Shown here: positions 11,339-24,384 of the stretch, piece after piece
Layout of the letters: each line of letters opens with the position of its first letter
Position numbering within the stretch: position 1 is the first letter of the stretch
DNA from: Euonymus europaeus
Taxonomy: Eukaryota > Streptophyta > Magnoliopsida > Celastrales > Celastraceae
DNA: 64,000 nucleotides
Assembly: GCA_963580455.1 (NCBI GenBank)
Contig: OY756967.1
Coordinates: forward strand, 22,738,022 to 22,802,021
Direction: 5' to 3'
Notes under the pieces: model-generated
Databases searched by the model: none
Seen by the model: only the letters and a program-made list of their open reading frames with translations
What the model was told of the DNA's origin: nothing
Program-made: the position numbers and the translations under genes

Positions 11339-14300
11339 TAGGGGTGTTCATGGGTCGGGTAGGGTCGGTTTTGGTGAATTAGTTTGTCCGACCCGATCTA
11401 GTTCGGGTTATATACTTACAACCCTGATCCTAATTTGATATGGGTTGAGTGAGGTCGGGTTAATAGGGTTGTCGGGTAGGGTTGGGTTTAGAACGAGTTA
11501 ACCTACTTACAATTTATTTCACATGCAGACAGCAGAGTTGCAGACAACATAATACAAATTACAAAAATAACAATTTAGGCAAAATAGCAAAATAGGTCAC
11601 TGAGTTTTACATAATACAAATTACAAATCACAAAGTTCAAAACTTCAAAAACAAATTCTCAAATTACAAATCACAAGTTCTCAAATTATATTACCATCTA
11701 TAAGATGTGCTCTTGGTCCAGATCATCATCAAGAATTCAAGATACAAAATATAAACAAATCAAAAGATAAAAGCAACCACACTGCAGTAAGCAATTAAGC
11801 ATTAAGCAACTTAGTAACAAGCACTCCAGCAAGCCAGCAACACTCTGCAGCAGTCCCACTCAGCCAGCATTGATCTATATGGCCCAAAATGTAGACAATA
11901 AATTCCTATGCAGTAGACAGTAGACATTTACAATATTATGTCATATTAGACAACAAGTGACTTATAAAAATTCAAGCAAAAGACACAAATCATCAATACA
12001 TAATAAAGATTTACTTACACTAACATTATAATGACATTGAGTCACAGTCGACAGTAAACTCAGGCAATTGCAATTCTGTAAAAATTAAACATTGAATTAA
12101 AGTATATTATGACAAATCAAATTATAAAATTAATAGAAAGTAAAACATAGGTCAAGGTTTAAAGTTATAACAATTACCTTGCTCCATTTCCTCCACGGTT
12201 TCAATATCTTTCATCTCTCCATAAATGTCAATTGCTATTGGTTTCTCTCTCAACCAATTCTGAGCACAAATGAGAGACTCCACTGTTTTTGGAGACAATG
12301 AACTTCTATATGGTCCTAGAATTCGACCACTAGTGCTGAAAGTTGATTCTGAAGCAATTGTGGAGACTGGAATAGCTAGCACATCCCTAGCCATGCGAGA
12401 AAGAACTTGATATTTGCTGCCATTGACCTTCCACCAAGCTAATATATCAAACTTATCATTAAAATTCTCACAAGATTCATCCAAATAGCGTCCCAATTCT
12501 GTCATATTTTCTAGACTCTCATCGGCTCTCATTCGCATGGCCACCCTTGATGCAAATATGCTCACACAATCTTCATCATTGTCCTCCACCCTCATAGTTT
12601 TTGAAGGTGGCTGAAACTCACTTGGATTATCTCCTTGATCAACCCCATAGTTATAGTGATCATACAATTTTGTTAATACATCTTTCACCTTTTCCACCAT
12701 AACTTGACTCTTAATAGGATCATAAATCTCCTCAAAACAATATTTCAAATATTTAAGCTTGTAACGCGGATCCAAGACAGCAGCCACATATAACAAAAAA
12801 TTCATGTTATCCCAATTATCCCAATATTTGTCAAATTTTTCTTTCATGCGGTGGGCCATAAGTTTCATATCGATATCATCACTTTTGCACAATTCCAAGA
12901 GTCTACTATGCAATGACACAATCTCAATGAAAAATATGTTGGAAGTAACATGAATGGAGGTAGAGAATTTTAAAGTCATTTGGTAGAAAAGTTTTAAAAA
13001 TTTCACAAGTGCCCTAGCATATTTCCAATCCTCTTCAGTAGGTGGGCCAATATTCTTGTGAACTTTCCCTTTTCCCTTCCCTTTCCTCCCAGTGTTGCCA
13101 CTACTTGCACCCTCTCTATCATCACTAATCTGAGTTCTATCAAAGTACAACAAGAAACGTCTATCATCGGTCTCAAGCCTTCGGAAGACTTTTTCATACT
13201 TCAAACAACATCCAACATTAGGTAGGTGGAATTCCATCTAGTGTCAACGTCCAAACACAAAGATTGCTTACAATCGACCTTCACCATCTCTATACATTTC
13301 CTAAAAGCACGTAACCTAGCCGGTGAAGACCTCACATATCGTACGGCATTGCGAATCTTTAGTATGGATTGATCATGCTCATCTAACCCTTCTTTTACAA
13401 TGAGATTTAGAATATGCGCACAACAACGCATTTGCATATACTCATTACCTAACACATTGCCCTTCCACTCCTTAGTGACAAGCTTCAAGTGCTTAAGAGC
13501 TCCATCATTTGAACTTGCATTATCCACAGTGACAGTGAATAATTTTTCAATGCCCCAATCTAACAATAATACCTCTATGGCTAGCCCAATCACATCTCCC
13601 TTGTGACTTGGAATTTGAACAAAACTTATGATTCTTTTATTCAATTTCCAGTCACTATCAATCCAATGCGCTGTAATGCACATGTAATTGATGTTTTGTA
13701 TTGATGACCAAGTATCAGTGGTGATGCAAACCATTTCATTTTTTATTAATTTTTTCAATGACTCTCTCTCTTCCTTATAAATCTTCAAACAATCCCTTTG
13801 CACTGTTATCCTAGAAGGGACCTTGAATAATGGTTGGAGTGACTCTACGAACTTCTTAAATCCTTCACCTTCTACGGACCTAAATGACAACTCATCAATT
13901 ATCACCATCTTTGCTAACTCTGTCCTAGCATAATCAATATTGAAATTAACAGCCCGGAGGCTAGGTCCTGAACCATCCTCATTCTTTACAGACTTAAAAA
14001 GGAGGGTCTTATGACCCTTGTCTAATTTCCTGAGAGGTGACTTCTCACATTTGGACAGGTGAATTTTCAAATTTGAAATTCCGTGCTTCTTTGATGAACA
14101 CAAATACTTAGAACCACAATAATTGCATTTGGCAGATTCTGGTGGTCCTATGATGTACTTAAAATGAGTCCAAACCTCAGAAGTGCGCTTACCCTTACGA
14201 CCGCTTCGCTTAATAGGGCTGTCTGCATTGTCGTTGGCAGCATTATCCTTGTTGATGGGTTCTTGAGGATCTGCCATAGTAGGTGTGGTGTCTATATCAG

Positions 14301-15067
14301 GTAAACTTTGAGGATTTGCAGTACCATCAGCATCCATCGAAGTAACTGAAACATAAACTAAAAACCTCAATTAGAAAATTGAAACATCCCAACATCAATG
14401 AAAAATTGACAATAGTACCGACAATTAGAAAATCAAAAAATGAAAACCCAAACACACAATTAATATTAACATATTATATAGGTCAGTCAATCAATAATCT
14501 ATTTAGTGAAGGATAGATTGAAAGACAACCTTGAACACCAGAGGCTATGGCTAAGCCTTCCATCCTCGATCTGGATTCTGGGTAGTGGGAACTGAGAAGT
14601 GGGGACTGAGAAATGGGTAGTGGGTACTGGGTAGAGGCGTAGAGCGGCTAGGTTTTTCAACTTTCACTTTGAGAGAATGAAAGGAAATAAGGCATATTGC
14701 ATCGTGTTTAGTAAACACTGTTTACTTTAGTCTTTACTTTTGTCTTTACTTCTTTAATCTAGTTGTCTTAGTCTTTACTTTACTTTTGTCCTTACTTATT
14801 TAATCTAGCTGTCTAACTCTCATCATGCGTAATGTACTAATGTCTATATTTATATTTTATAAAAAATATATATATTTAATTAATAGGGTCGGGTCGGATA
14901 TATATGGATCGGGTTTACACTAAACCAATAACCGACCCATTTATAAAACGGGTTAGATTTTTTATACCCATACCAGAACTGTTTCATGATGGATTGGGTC
15001 GGGTTTTGTCGGATTGGGTCGGATTGGCGGGTTGGGTCGGATTGGGTACGGGTTTTGTACAGGCCTA
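11339..15067 (-). mobile_element. hAT transposon, near full length
   Basis: The left end reads TAGGGGTGTTCATGGGTC and the right end, read inverted, TAGGCCTGTACAAAACCC: short imperfect TIRs of the hAT type. Both ends carry many GGGTCGGGT-type subterminal motifs (about 11,355-11,490 and 14,885-15,055), a common hAT transposase-binding arrangement. The minus strand codes for a BED-finger hAT transposase split by one frameshift. No 8-bp target duplication flanks it: the left neighbour is TCAGAGCC and the right is GTTTTCAT. The right end abuts exactly the start of the second SCPL copy, so one flank has probably been replaced after insertion. Confidence 0.85.
12152..14370 (-). pseudogene. hAT transposase (zf-BED, RICESLEEPER-like), one frameshift
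   Basis: Two overlapping minus-strand frames make one protein. The first, 13,201-14,370 (389 codons), has a BED zinc finger (C82, C85, H104, C108 in KCNYCG and HLSKC), an RNase H-like first aspartate in CITTDTWSS, a second in TVDNASSND, and the CAHILNLIVKEGL motif. It stops after DTRWNSTYLMLDVV. The second, 12,152-13,237, continues with LKYEKVFRRLE, the middle hAT-like region, and ends in the hATC dimerisation domain (IPVSTIASESTFSTSGRIL and SSLSPKTVESLICAQNWL). Loss of one base near 13,203 explains the break. The likely start is the methionine of MDADGTANPQ, codon 12. All domains are otherwise present, so inactivation looks recent. Confidence 0.85.
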
Positions 15068-15682
15068 GTTTTCATACATATATTAGACAATCGACTTGAA
15101 AAGTTTCAGCAAAACTAAAAATACTGGGAGTAAAGTAGGTACGGCCTCAAAAACAAATAAAACTATGACCAAATCCAAAAGCAGAATACACAGATTCAGT
15201 ACAATAAAGACATGAAATTTTATGAACTCCAAGTTTCTAACAAGCTAGTGTCGAACTCGAACCCAACGGGACTGTTGAATTATGTCAAGTTCCACAAGAG
15301 TCCAACTCTGTTAACTCTTCGATTGTCAACTTTTTCTGTACAATTGCATGAGAAGAAAAGCCAAAATGACCTCAAAATCTTCAAGGCTTCCTGGAGAGCA
15401 AGTTGAGGCCCATAGTGTCTTGCATAGCAGTCTCCCGATGTAAAACTCTCTGCCATTGTACTCTGGAAATCTATCAAGCAATTCACCAAGAATAAATAGT
15501 GCTCTGCTGTCACAAGTCAGGTCAGTATTGGAGTATGAAAACCCCACTCCTGTTGGTGACTCAAGAAATAACACATTGCAGCTGCAAAATAAAATTATAA
15601 ACAACCAATAAGACATTTTTAATTTGAAGGGGAAAAAAAATTATGGGTATATACCATTTTTCCATGAATATCTATTTCTGCA
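15068..15682 (-). pseudogene. SCPL exon fragment, copy A'
   Basis: This is a near-identical copy of 6,817-7,408, starting at the first base after the hAT right end. The minus-strand exon begins at about 15,581 and reads [17 protein letters not shown], then DRFPEYNGREFYI, then in another frame [15 protein letters not shown]. The frameshift and the Ser-to-Cys change at the catalytic position are shared with copy A, so the gene was already dead before it was copied. An insertion near 15,255-15,300 relative to copy A (extra GTTCCACAAGAGTCC) shows some divergence. Confidence 0.75.
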
Positions 15683-15893
15683 AAGGGCTTAGTTGTGTGT
15701 CAAGAATCCGGGATAGTTATCATAGTTTCATTTGTAAGTCTTTCGTAGTATTCTTATTTAAGTTTCTGGTGGTCAATTGTGTTCATATCTGGAACATACT
15801 TACATGTGACATGTAGTGTCGCTCTATGTCGAAAGTACCCTAAAGCCAGGATGCTCAACAGACTGTAACAATCAAAACCTTGATATAACTTGA

Positions 15894-16605
<712 letters not shown>

Positions 16606-17677
16606 ATGGTGGGAGGCCCACAACAATACTGAAATCAGGATGGGTACTACTATTCCAACCCCCTCCCTAACCCCCTTGTCATATCAAATATATAATATTG
16701 ACGCATGCTGACATCTCATGAATCATGCATCCTTGGACGTGAGGGTAACCTACGTGGGCCCCCTTTCAAGAGCATTATTGTCTCTTTGGCTTTACCGATG
16801 TGAGGGTAACCTACGTGGGCCCCCTTTCAGGAGCATTATTGTCTCTTTGGCTTTACCGACGTGGTGTAATAAAGATTCAATTACTACGTCTCTGACAGTT
16901 GGACAAGTTTTTCTTTGTCCAACGGGTGTATTTTTTTTCTTTCTCAATTTTTTTTTGTTTTTTTTTTCAGATTCGAGTTTTACTTTTTTAATTTATAATT
17001 TTTTAATTAAAAAAGACAATACCCACAATATTTTATTTAAAAATGAAGGGTTAGAACTATATGGTAGAGAACTTCTTAATATAATATATATATATATATC
17101 AATAACAATTATTGAAGTAACAAAAAAAAATCTTCTTACAATTGATTTACATTGTCTATTTTGAGTATTACTAAAACTTCTTTAATTAATTACTCTCAAC
17201 TAACGTAACAATTTGGGTGTTATTGTAGATTTTTTGACGTATTTTGGTCAAACTATTTAGTCAATTTTTGTTTCAATTTTTGATCGATTTTAATCGATTT
17301 CATTTTTGTATATATTTTTTACAACCCTAATAACAACGTTGCTATAGAAAATAACTTCTAATCCCCTGTTTGAAATTTATGCACCACTTTATTTTCCCAA
17401 TTTAAATAAAGACATGTAATAATTAAAATAGAAGAATGGAGCATAAATAATTTTGATGACTTAAAAAAAAGGACTAATCTGGTGGGCCCCTACACCATTT
17501 ACCACCACCCTGCCTATTATTCTATCATGGGTCCCGCACCCCATGTCCTCTTCTCATTGTGGCTCGTAATAGAAGCAATCAACACGGTGGTTTGACTCTC
17601 TCCCTGTCTTCTACAAGAGAAATGGAAATTTGACAAGACAATCATAGGGTTATAGAGTTATAGGGGGTTTAAAACTA
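16606..17677. other. Intergenic, repeat-bearing
   Basis: No coding exon is supported. It holds a 61-bp tandem duplication (16,741-16,862), poly-T and AT runs around 16,930-17,100, and a GGGCCCC-containing stretch near 17,480-17,540. Confidence 0.5.
16741..16862. repeat. 61-bp tandem duplication
   Basis: Unit 1 begins GAGGGTAACCTACGTGGGCC at 16,741 and unit 2 begins with the same bases at 16,802. The two units differ at only one or two bases. The origin is unknown. Confidence 0.85.
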
Positions 17678-17972
17678 AGCGTGTTTGTTTATCTTAACCC
17701 ATATGTAGGGTTTGTAAATATGTAAAACTAAGCGTGTTTGTTTATCTTAACCCAATAAGGGTTTGTAAAACAAACTTGTCGCTCTCTTCTGTCAGAATCT
17801 TCTTCTCTTCTTTCTATTCTCGAACCTCATTTATTTAATTTTTTCTTCTACAAAGAAATATCCAAACAACCATGTGTATCAATCAAACAGCCATCACCGA
17901 ATAGAATAAATGTTTCTAGGAAGAATAAAAGAAACCCTATCCTACATATGGGTTAAGATAAACAAACACGCT
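17678..17972. mobile_element. Candidate small inverted-repeat element (MITE-like)
   Basis: A perfect 32-bp inverted repeat: AGCGTGTTTGTTTATCTTAA... at 17,678-17,709 and its exact reverse complement at 17,941-17,972. A direct third copy of most of the arm lies at 17,731-17,753. The right arm ends exactly where the next hAT end begins (17,973), so a target duplication cannot be tested on that side. Confidence 0.5.
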
Positions 17973-19640
17973 CAGAGACGGAGCCACAGTAGGACCAGGG
18001 GGGCCGTGGTCCCCCCCTAAATTTTTTTTTTAAAAAAATAAAAAATTAGATATATTATTAAATTTAAGAAATTGGAAAGTTAAGTCCACTCACGGCCCCC
18101 CCAAATTTTTTTTTTAAAAAAATAAAAAATTAGATATATTATTAAATTCAAGAAATTGAAAACCTAAGTCACTAAAGTTAAACAGCAGAGAAAGTTACGA
18201 AACTATGTCTATGGAAGCACCGAAGCAGTGACGCCGCCACTCCCACCAGTCACCAGAAGCAGTGAAGCGCCGCCACCTCCCACCGGTCACACGGGTAATT
18301 GTTCATTTCTTTCCGATTTTAGTGCCATGGTGTTCCGATTTTAGTGAAAATTCTCAAGAATTTGATTGGGTATTTGGGTAATGGTCCTATTGAATTTGAT
18401 TTTGATTTTAGGCTTTAGGGAACTCTGTTTTCTTTAGCATGATTGGGTATTTGGGTGGTTCACTGGTTCTGATTATATTTGTATACTAGTTGGCATGATT
18501 GATGATTGGGTATTTCACTATTTCAGTCTACTGTATTTGGGTGGTTCATGGTTGTATAATTGTATTAGGGCTCTTGTATTTGGTTAGCCTTGCTTAATTG
18601 CTTATCCTTATTTTTACCAATTTTTGTGCAGTGAACTACTGAATTGAACGAGTAAATGGGGAAATCATCAACTATAGATCAATATTTCAAGAGAAAACAT
18701 GCTAGTTGTTCACAAGATGATACGATTAATGATGCACCAACAACACCTATCATCGAAGCCCCAATATTTGAGAATCCTCCAATAGGACCATCAAAATTTC
18801 AGAAGATTGGAAGCAATGAGATTGACATCAGTGCCTTGGAGCGTGATCCTGGATTGCGCAAGCAAATATGTGATTATCATGTCAATGAACGTGATCAGAT
18901 TCGGCGTGCCTATATTAGGCTTGGTCCATACCAACCTATGCTGAAAAGTTACCCAAAATCTGGACCACCAAATCATCTTCGTAGATTTCAATCGGCATGG
19001 TTTAAGGTATATCCTTCATGGTTAGAATATTCTCCTAGCATAGACGCAGCTTTTTGCTTGCCATGCTTTCTTTTCAATAATCCATCTAGCTCTAGATATT
19101 GTGGGAACAATGCATTTACTGTTGCGGGGTTTAATAACTGGAAGAAAGTGAAAGATGGGAAGAATTCTGCTTTTCTGAATCATGAAGGAAAAAATGTTGA
19201 TTCTATTCACAAGCTTGTTGAGAGGTCATGTGAGGATTTGATGAATCAATCTCAACATATCCAAAGAGTGGTTGGAGATTTTACTTCTGAACAAATTAAA
19301 AGCAATCAATTTAGAGTGAAGGTGTCAATTGATATAGTTCGATGGCTTGCATTTCAAGGTTGTGCTTTTCGAGGTTGTGATGAAAGCCTAACCTCTAGCA
19401 ATCGTGGAAATTTTCTTGAGATGTTAAGCTTTCTAAGTTCATATAATGAAAAGGTCGCCGAAGTTGTAGACAAAGCACCTAAGAATGCCTCTTACACATC
19501 ACCGATGTGTAAAGGTGCTTATGCATGCGTGATGAGGAATTGTGATATGTACACTCTTGTCTTTTGTTCACTTATCAATAATGAGTGCTTGTTGTAAGTT
19601 GTTAATTCTTCTGTCAGCCCATGTAGGATGTTTTATATAA
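17973..19640 (+). mobile_element. 3'-truncated hAT element (dTip100-like)
   Basis: The left end CAGAGACGGAGCCA resembles the CAGGGGCGGAGCCA terminus of dTip100-like plant hAT elements. It is followed by the GGGGGGCCGTGGTCCCCCC stretch common in that group and a duplicated roughly 85-bp AT-rich unit (18,014-18,099 and 18,100-18,170). The coding region at 18,656-19,597 begins a TTF-type zinc finger transposase but stops early. No right terminus was found, and sequence from about 19,640 on belongs to the EDR2-like unit. The exact right break is uncertain. Confidence 0.75.
18656..19597 (+). pseudogene. hAT transposase N-terminal part (TTF-type zinc finger)
   Basis: The 313-codon frame starts MGKSSTIDQYFKRK, typical of zinc finger MYM-type 1-like/dTip100 transposases. 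It continues with RLGPYQPMLKSYPKSGPPNH, the zinc-finger region (SIDAAFCLPCFLFNN), AFTVAGFNNWKKVKDG and the region entering DUF4371 (VSIDIVRWLAFQGCAFRGCD). It departs from the family after NASYTSP and ends at 19,597, so the RNase H-like catalytic core and the hATC dimerisation region are missing. It cannot encode an active transposase. An alternative reading as a domesticated zinc-finger protein is less likely because of the abrupt junction. Confidence 0.75.
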
Positions 19641-19860
19641 TAATCGAATGTAGGATACAACTCTCAGTAGTGGGTCCTGTAAAAATAAGATTACACTTCT
19701 AAGTAATACTAATTTGTGGAAGGAAATACTTAATGAAGGCCATGCAGTTAGAAGGGAGGAGAAGTTTTAAATACAAATCCCCTGTTAATTTTTTATGTCA
19801 CTTTGTTTCCATTTTTGGTTTGTGGTATAACTATCTGTTCTTTTACCTTGTCCAATTCAA

Positions 19861-22183
19861 GGCCAAGGCAAAGGGCACGTTGATGCAAATGGTTGCTGCA
19901 GATTGGCTTAGATCTGACATGCGAGAAGATAATCTTGGAGGTCGACCTGGGAGCATTGTTCAGGTTAACTTTTTATAGTGTTGCAATGTTTTTCTGTAAT
20001 CAGGTTCACTAATCATAAAGGAGATCCTGCTATTACTTCTGAGTTGTGGCTGAAAATAATTTTGAAAAAGAAAATAATCCTTAACTTTTTTCTACAGAAA
20101 TATGCAGCACAGGGTGGATCAGAGTTCTTCTTTATTATAAACATACAGGTAAATTCAGTCTTTTGATTTCCTCTACCAACCTTTGATACCATTGACTGCT
20201 ACAATTTGATCTTGGATAAGAGGAAGAATAAGATAATATATTATGAATCAGGTACCAGGTTCAACAACATATAGCCTTGCGCTATATTATATGACGAGTT
20301 CACCTGTGGAAGATGCACCATTGCTGGAGAGCTTTATCAGGGGAGATGATGCATATAGAAATTCAAGGTTTAAGCTCATTCCTTACATATCTAAGGTTGG
20401 TACCTCTTGTTGCTGCATTTTGGCTGGCAATGTATTCTAGAATAAATTACATCTGCTTAGGTTATTACAGTACTGCTAAAAGATGCAAAATATAGAACAA
20501 GTGAATATATACATATAGAGACACTGACATAGTGATATGTTCAATTTGATTCAGTCTTTTTCATTCCAGCTCTATTTCTTGACAGTTTCTTCTAATTTGC
20601 AATCTGCTGTGTTCTTCATCGTATTCGCACGATTCATTTGCTTTCTCAGGGCTCATGGATAGTAAAGCAGAGTGTGGGAAAGAAAGCATGCCTGATAGGT
20701 CAAGCTTTGGAAATTAACTATTTTCATGGAAGGAACTACCTGGAGGTAAACTTACGTGGAAATTTAATTTTAACATTTATGGGATTTGGTAATGTTGAAA
20801 ATGTCTTGAAGCGACCAGAAACTACTGTTTGTTGTGAACTTGTGATTATTATCAGCTCTTGGGATGATGCATCTACATTATAATGTATATCATGCCCTAG
20901 GCCTAGAGGCATGCTCACCTCCCTCCCCCATCTTGGAGAGAGAAGTTTGAACTCCCCTGAAAAACTTTCAAAAAATGAAAAAAAAAGAACCTATGAGTAT
21001 TAGATCTGTGAAAACATGAGTGGCTGAAAAAAGTACCTCAGTTTTACAGTTGTCTTCTTTATTTTATCATCGAGGGATAGTAATATATTTCATTTTGACG
21101 TAGAAGAAACGTTTTGTCTCCAATTGACCAATATATAAGTGATGTAGCCTTTGCATCACTAAGCTTGTGATAATGTCTATTCACTAACAAACAAGCTAAA
21201 TGAAGAAAATCAGAAATTTTACTGGAAGGAGCTTGCATAAGGTGCTTGGGATACCTCTGTTATATCCGAAAGAAAAAACGATTTTAGACTTTTTAGCTGG
21301 TCTCTGCTTTCATGCATGGTTCAGTTTTACCTGGTTTAGCGTATTAGATTGTCACTGCAATATTGTTGACAAGTCGTGCTTGAGGTAACTGGTAAGTGTG
21401 CTGATGCAATAATATTACAAGTTAAAAGTTCTTACTGTTGACAGAATTATGCATCTAATCCTGTAGCCATTGAGTTAAAATGCTTCAAAATTTCCAGCAC
21501 TATTCGAGTTCTAGTGTTGCTAATTTCAAAGTTTCTGGTTCTTGTTTCAGCTTGGGATTGATATTGGATCATCAGCAGTTGCAAGGGGTGTGGTCAGTCT
21601 TGTTCTTGGTTACCTTAACAATTTGGTTATTGAAATGGCATTTTTGATTCAGGTATGCCATTTGCCATTTAAAATGATCACAAAAGTTCTATAATTTTTC
21701 AAATATTTTCACCTCAAAAGGAAGTGTTTAGCTATGTAATCTCACTATCAACCCAGCGCCTTTGCTTACTTGTCAATGTTTTTCATAGGCTAATACTAAA
21801 GAGGAACTTCCAGAGTATCTACTGGGAACCTGCCGGCTCAATCATCTAGATGCCGCGAAATCAATTTTGTTGAAACAGTGATATCTTTCAATCATGTGTC
21901 CATTTGTGAGAGACCCAACCAGAAGTTGGGTTCGCGTCTAAATCACATCAGGGGGCATGGTGGATGTGTATGCTCCAACTTGCGAAAGGTCAATTCTTTT
22001 ATTCAATCAGATTCATATTTTTGTATACGGCTTGTATATATCACTAGGATGGAAGAACCATCTTTGTGAATTAGTGATCAATTGATCGTTCTTAATGCAG
22101 TTCTCTCATCCTATTAGGCCTTTCTCTGCCGTGTTTTTGTATGAATCTGAGTTCTTTGATTATTTATCAATAGGCAGTCACGT
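19861..22183 (+). CDS. EDR2-like C-terminal (DUF1336) exons, second copy; probably truncated
   Basis: Six exons join in frame: about 19,861-19,963 (MQMVAADWLRSDMREDN), 20,098-20,148 (KYAAQGGSEFFFIINIQ), 20,252-20,395 (VPGSTTYSLALYYM; RFKLIPYISK), 20,650-20,745 (GSWIVKQSVGKKACLIGQAL), 21,551-21,652 (LGIDIGSSAVARGVV) and 21,789-21,881 (ANTKEELPEYLLGTCRLNHL, then stop). This is the complete DUF1336 domain that ends EDR2-like proteins, which bind lipids through upstream PH and START domains and act in defence and cell-death control. No PH or START exons precede it; instead a truncated hAT lies directly upstream. It is either a 3' gene fragment or a gene severed by the insertion. The 3' portion from 20,980 on is duplicated at the window start. 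Confidence 0.75.
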
Positions 22184-23562
22184 GATATTGGGAGCCTTCT
22201 GAGTTCTGAGAGTTCACTCTACACGGGATATATTGGGTCTCTATGCATGATTTCATTGATACATTTTAACTTTTTAAGTGGCAAAAATCCACGTCTCCAT
22301 CCTGCTTAGCATTTAGCATTTGTGTATCTATAAAAACCGGTATGTCTAAGCACAATGCTTTTGGAGAAACTACACACACAAAAAAAAAAAAAAACTCGAG
22401 CCAGTGAGCCGCATTCCACATTGTCCAAAACTCGAAGGAAAACGCAGAATAAAAAATGGCACCGACCACATCGCGTAAGGGTATTTACGTCATTGAACAA
22501 ATAACCACAATTCACTCTTTTATTTTCGAGAAAGGTTGAGGACCTATAAATTGAAGACTGTGTGTGGAACAGCGGACGGCGCAACAATCGATTCTATATA
22601 TTTTGATTTTGTATTAAAAATATAGAAATGACGGTTTATTATTTCAAAAACTAGTTTTACTAATTTACCCCTTTTACTGCTTCATAAATGATAAAAAGCC
22701 AATTCCTAATTTTATATTTCCCACCACGTCACCGGTCATTCAACCGCCGGTCTCTCTCGATTCTGTGTTCGTCCGGAGAGCACAGAGTCTTCGCAGGTCA
22801 AGCGAGTAAAATTGGATTTACTATCTGCCGGAAAATTTGAATTCCGTGGACTGTACTGGAAATTTGCGAATGACAGCTTCTGGAATGTTGTGATCGGGCT
22901 TTGTAGTGGGGCCTAATTAACCGCGGGGGCTGTCGGGTGGAGATCCAACAGCGGTTAGAGGTTTGTGAGCACGAGATCCCGGGACCCGATACTGGTAGGG
23001 CACTCAGTTCGATTGTGTTCTAATTTTGTTTTTAATAGAATCGAATGCAATTTATTCATGTAACAATCTCTGTTTCTCTTCTTTGACTTAATGTTTTTTT
23101 TACATTAACCTATCTTTTACCTGGCTAGAGCTTTCCTTGTTGGCGGTGGTACATTTCGGTGAGCTTTGAAATCTTTTTCTTCCGTTTCTGGCAAGTGATT
23201 TGAAATAAAATTCTGGATGTCTTACAAATTTTTCCTGAAAGACCTTTGATTCAGCTGTGTTAAGTTTTATCGTTGGACTTGACATTGGCGTGTTATGGAA
23301 GATAATAAAAGAACTTACGGAGTTCTTAGCTAGAGGATGGTTGCTTTTGACATCCTACATAAGCGCTGCTATATATGACTGCAGTATTTAGCCTGGTTAG
23401 CAGAAAGTTTCATGTATTTGTGCTTTTGACCTATTATGTCATCAGCATGTTTTATTATTACCTTTGTATACTTTTTATCAGTAGCTGTGATTTTGCCTTT
23501 ACCTTTCTGTTGTTTTTATTTTTCTGTAGCGTTGGTTGGAGGTTGGAGTTGCAACTAAGTGG
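22184..23562 (+). promoter_or_regulatory. Upstream region and probable 5' leader of the sulfotransferase gene
   Basis: There is no coding exon. A GC-richer stretch at about 22,730-23,000 looks like an untranslated first exon, with a possible donor ACTG/GTAGGG near 22,994 and an acceptor TTTCTGTAG near 23,529, 33 bases ahead of the start codon. The leader intron is inferred from splice-like sites only. Confidence 0.4.
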
Positions 23563-24310
23563 ATGGATCTCACTCTAAAATGTGTTGTTATACTGATGCT
23601 CCTTATGTTGGGTATGTGCTACCATTTTCAAATCTTCTTTTTTTATTGTTGTATCACTATCGTGGATGAAAATGGTAACGTTTTTGAAATTGTCTCTCTC
23701 TTCTATTGAAAGAAATGACATTTCTCTGAACTCCATGATACTATATCAGACTCGATGATAGCCAGTTGTGTTGATTTTGTTTCGGCGGCATGTTATGAGG
23801 TTGTCAATGTCAAATATGATGTTAGGCTGATTGATAAGGCATTTCATGTTCGGGTACTAAATAGTATGGACATCAGCTTCATGCATTGTGAATGTAATTT
23901 GGTTATCTGCATTAACTCTTTTCCTTTTGAATTTAATGTTTGGTTTGTGATTGTGTTTTTTCTGGTGCTGCCCTTCGTATCTGTATCAGCAAGTGCCTCT
24001 GCTACCAATAGTGATTTTGAGTGGTGTGAAAGAACTGTCAAAAGGTGGTCTTCTTCCGCTGTTGATTTAGAAGTTAAAGATGACAAACATACACTTCAAG
24101 ATTTGTTGTTTTTCCTCCATGTCCCAAGAACTGGAGGGCGCACATACTTTCACTGGTAATTTAACTTGCACTATACTAGCAGCTTTATTCTTTGTAAACC
24201 TTTTGAGATAATCTGCTCTATACTAGGAGGTTTCCACTTTTTAGAATCTGTAACAACTTCATAGATACATTTCATTTGGTGGGTAATTAATGTTTCTCTT
24301 TGGCAGGCAT

Positions 24311-24384
<74 letters not shown>

